Below are positions 62,948-64,000 of a DNA stretch of 64,000 bases, piece after piece. Position 1 is the stretch's first letter; every line of letters starts with the position of its first letter. The notes beneath the pieces are model-generated. The model was not told where the DNA came from. It ran no database searches and was given only the letters and a program-made list of their open reading frames with translations. A program made the position numbers and the translations under genes. The DNA is from an uncultured Flavobacteriaceae bacterium (GTDB lineage Bacteria; Bacteroidota; Bacteroidia; Flavobacteriales; Flavobacteriaceae), in the NCBI GenBank assembly GCA_947493175.1, contig CANLQD010000002.1, positions 967,986 to 1,031,985 on the forward strand, given 5' to 3'.

Positions 62948-63844
62948 ATGCTTAAAAGGCTAGGAATACTTCTGGTCGTGATAGTCTTTTTTTCCGGATG
63001 TGAGGATGTGATAGAAGTTGAGACCCCCACCGAGCCTCCCCGGTTGATTGTGAACGGTATACTGCGAGTTGATGAAAACGAGCCCTTTATACCCGTAGAA
63101 ATAAGGGTTTCGCAAACCGATAATTTTTTCGGTGAAACGACAGTGGCCTCTTTGGAAAGCATCGCTATATTCATTGAAGCTTTTGATGAGACGGGAGCTA
63201 CCATAGGTAGCGGCACCTCGAACCTGACGGAATTGGATGAAGGTTCTGGCATCTATGTCCCGGATCCGTCGTTTTCTACAGATCAACGTATTTCTACCGC
63301 AGTATTGGCACTTGATCCCTTATTCACTTTGGTAATTACCTATAATGGTCGGCGGTACGCCGCTCAAACGAGATATGCTCCTGCAGCACCTATCGATCGC
63401 ATAGTACAGGGAACGGAGACCTTGTTCGATGATGATACCACCGAAGTGATCGTTTCTTTTACAGATGATGAAACGCGTGACAACTTTTATGTATTCGATT
63501 TTGGTCTTGGAGCCTTTTCTGTGACCGAAGATCAGTTTTATCAGGGGGAGTCTTTTGAGTTTTCTTATTTCTATGATAGGGAATTAACACCGGGGGAAGA
63601 GATTACGGTAAGCATTTTAGGGGCTGATCAAGGGTTTTATAACTATATGGATTTACTGATAGAGCAGACCGAGAATAATCTAGGTGTTTTTGAGACTCCC
63701 GCCGCTACTGCCCGTGGCAACGTATTTGATATTACCGGCCTTGATAATATCAATGTAGTCGATAACACGGATCGACCATTTGATTTTCCGTTGGGATATT
63801 TTGCAATCGTAGAAAGTTTTAGTGAAACTATCACAATTGAGTAG
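62948..63844 (+). CDS. DUF4249 lipoprotein
   Basis: The ATG at 62948 gives 298 residues; the ATG at 62912 adds a non-signal-like start. Lipobox FFSGC (Cys at about residue 18), then the family-typical EDVIEVETPTEPPRLIVNGILRVDENEPFIPVEIRVSQTDNFF. The rest is beta-rich. DUF4249 proteins usually accompany a TonB-dependent receptor, but none is adjacent on the left; one may lie beyond the right edge or have been lost. Confidence 0.85.
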   Translation: MLKRLGILLVVIVFFSGCEDVIEVETPTEPPRLIVNGILRVDENEPFIPVEIRVSQTDNFFGETTVASLESIAIFIEAFDETGATIGSGTSNLTELDEGSGIYVPDPSFSTDQRISTAVLALDPLFTLVITYNGRRYAAQTRYAPAAPIDRIVQGTETLFDDDTTEVIVSFTDDETRDNFYVFDFGLGAFSVTEDQFYQGESFEFSYFYDRELTPGEEITVSILGADQGFYNYMDLLIEQTENNLGVFETPAATARGNVFDITGLDNINVVDNTDRPFDFPLGYFAIVESFSETITIE

Positions 63845-63967
63845 GTATTTTTAGGGATACGCCTTTATTCTAAAAAACGTATATCTCTCTTTTAAAACTT
63901 GAGCAGGGGTACTATTATGATGCAGAAACTCCGACCTATAGTCCCCGGTCGTTGGTTTTGATCGCAT

Positions 63968-64000
63968 AAAAAAAACCCCGACGCTCTGATGAGGTCGGGG
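63968..64000. terminator. hairpin terminator at the right edge
   Basis: Eight A (63968-63975), CCCCGAC (63976-63982), a loop, and GTCGGGG (63994-64000). Read on the minus strand it has a U-run, so it would end a minus-strand gene beyond the edge; a T-run on the plus side may follow outside the window. Confidence 0.7.

Overview
The window looks like chromosome of a marine-type flavobacterium (Bacteroidota, Flavobacteriaceae). The evidence is the family content: two TonB-dependent receptors with CarboxypepD_reg-like N-termini, DUF4270, DUF4249, DUF4907, DUF6452 and DUF6048 proteins, LytS/LytTR two-component pairs, RNase Y beside ZapA, and many short lipoproteins ending in a Cys lipobox. Weak ribosome binding sites, some TTG/GTG starts and TAnnTTTG-like -7 boxes fit as well. 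I see no rRNA, tRNA, insertion sequence, prophage or CRISPR array; this is mostly core and envelope-related chromosome.

Layout. 0-3.2 kb: the end of an ABC-2 export operon (ATPase tail, two permeases) closed by an outer-membrane phospholipase A and a terminator. 3.4-7.4 kb: a lipoprotein, an unknown gene coupled to a TetR regulator, a small beta-barrel and a PAP2 phosphatase. 7.4-13.4 kb (minus): a complete RND efflux operon (Spy-like sensor protein, membrane-fusion protein, pump, TolC-like channel). 14-17.4 kb: a membrane class III nucleotide cyclase and polyphosphate kinase. 17.4-21.6 kb (minus): a five-gene unit of beta-barrel, kelch lipoprotein, DUF4907, LytS-type kinase and LytTR regulator. 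21.8-25.7 kb: DUF4270 lipoprotein with a FadL-like barrel, and a secreted esterase. 26-32 kb: a PepSY membrane protein and TonB-dependent receptor, divergent from a second LytS/LytTR pair and a Tat-exported dienelactone hydrolase. 32-40.7 kb: a stress or redox locus (micro membrane protein, patatin-like protein, CbpA/CbpM, HMA protein, barrel plus DUF6544, helical protein, flavodoxin-like protein, CDP-alcohol phosphatidyltransferase, toroid protein, PepSY-like protein). 40.9-43.3 kb: RNase Y, a probable 6S-type RNA, ZapA and a ZapB-like coiled coil. 43.6-48.5 kb: M23 peptidase, TonB-dependent receptor, CsgG-like secreted protein. 48.5-64 kb: cysteine desulfurase, Smr protein, DUF2752/DUF4190 membrane proteins, ornithine aminotransferase, ECF sigma factor with a DUF6768-like partner, RlmD, DUF6452/DUF6048, THUMP methyltransferase, ZIP transporter, DUF4268, ThuA, hemolysin III, amidohydrolase and DUF4249.

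The most interesting signal is regulatory. Between 32.3 and 40.7 kb six intergenic sites match TGAY-N4-RTCA (a Crp/Fnr-type palindrome). Each lies exactly 23 nt upstream of a TAnnTTTG-like -7 box (at most one mismatch) that points at a gene, the geometry of class II activation. I found no such site in the other intergenic regions I read. One of the six drives a 48-residue membrane protein that a normal length cut-off would miss, and another drives the patatin-like/CbpA/CbpM operon, whose patatin has Gly where the nucleophilic Ser should be. The second notable item is a long rod-shaped RNA with an 11-bp closing stem and U-run between zapA and rny, a strong 6S RNA candidate.
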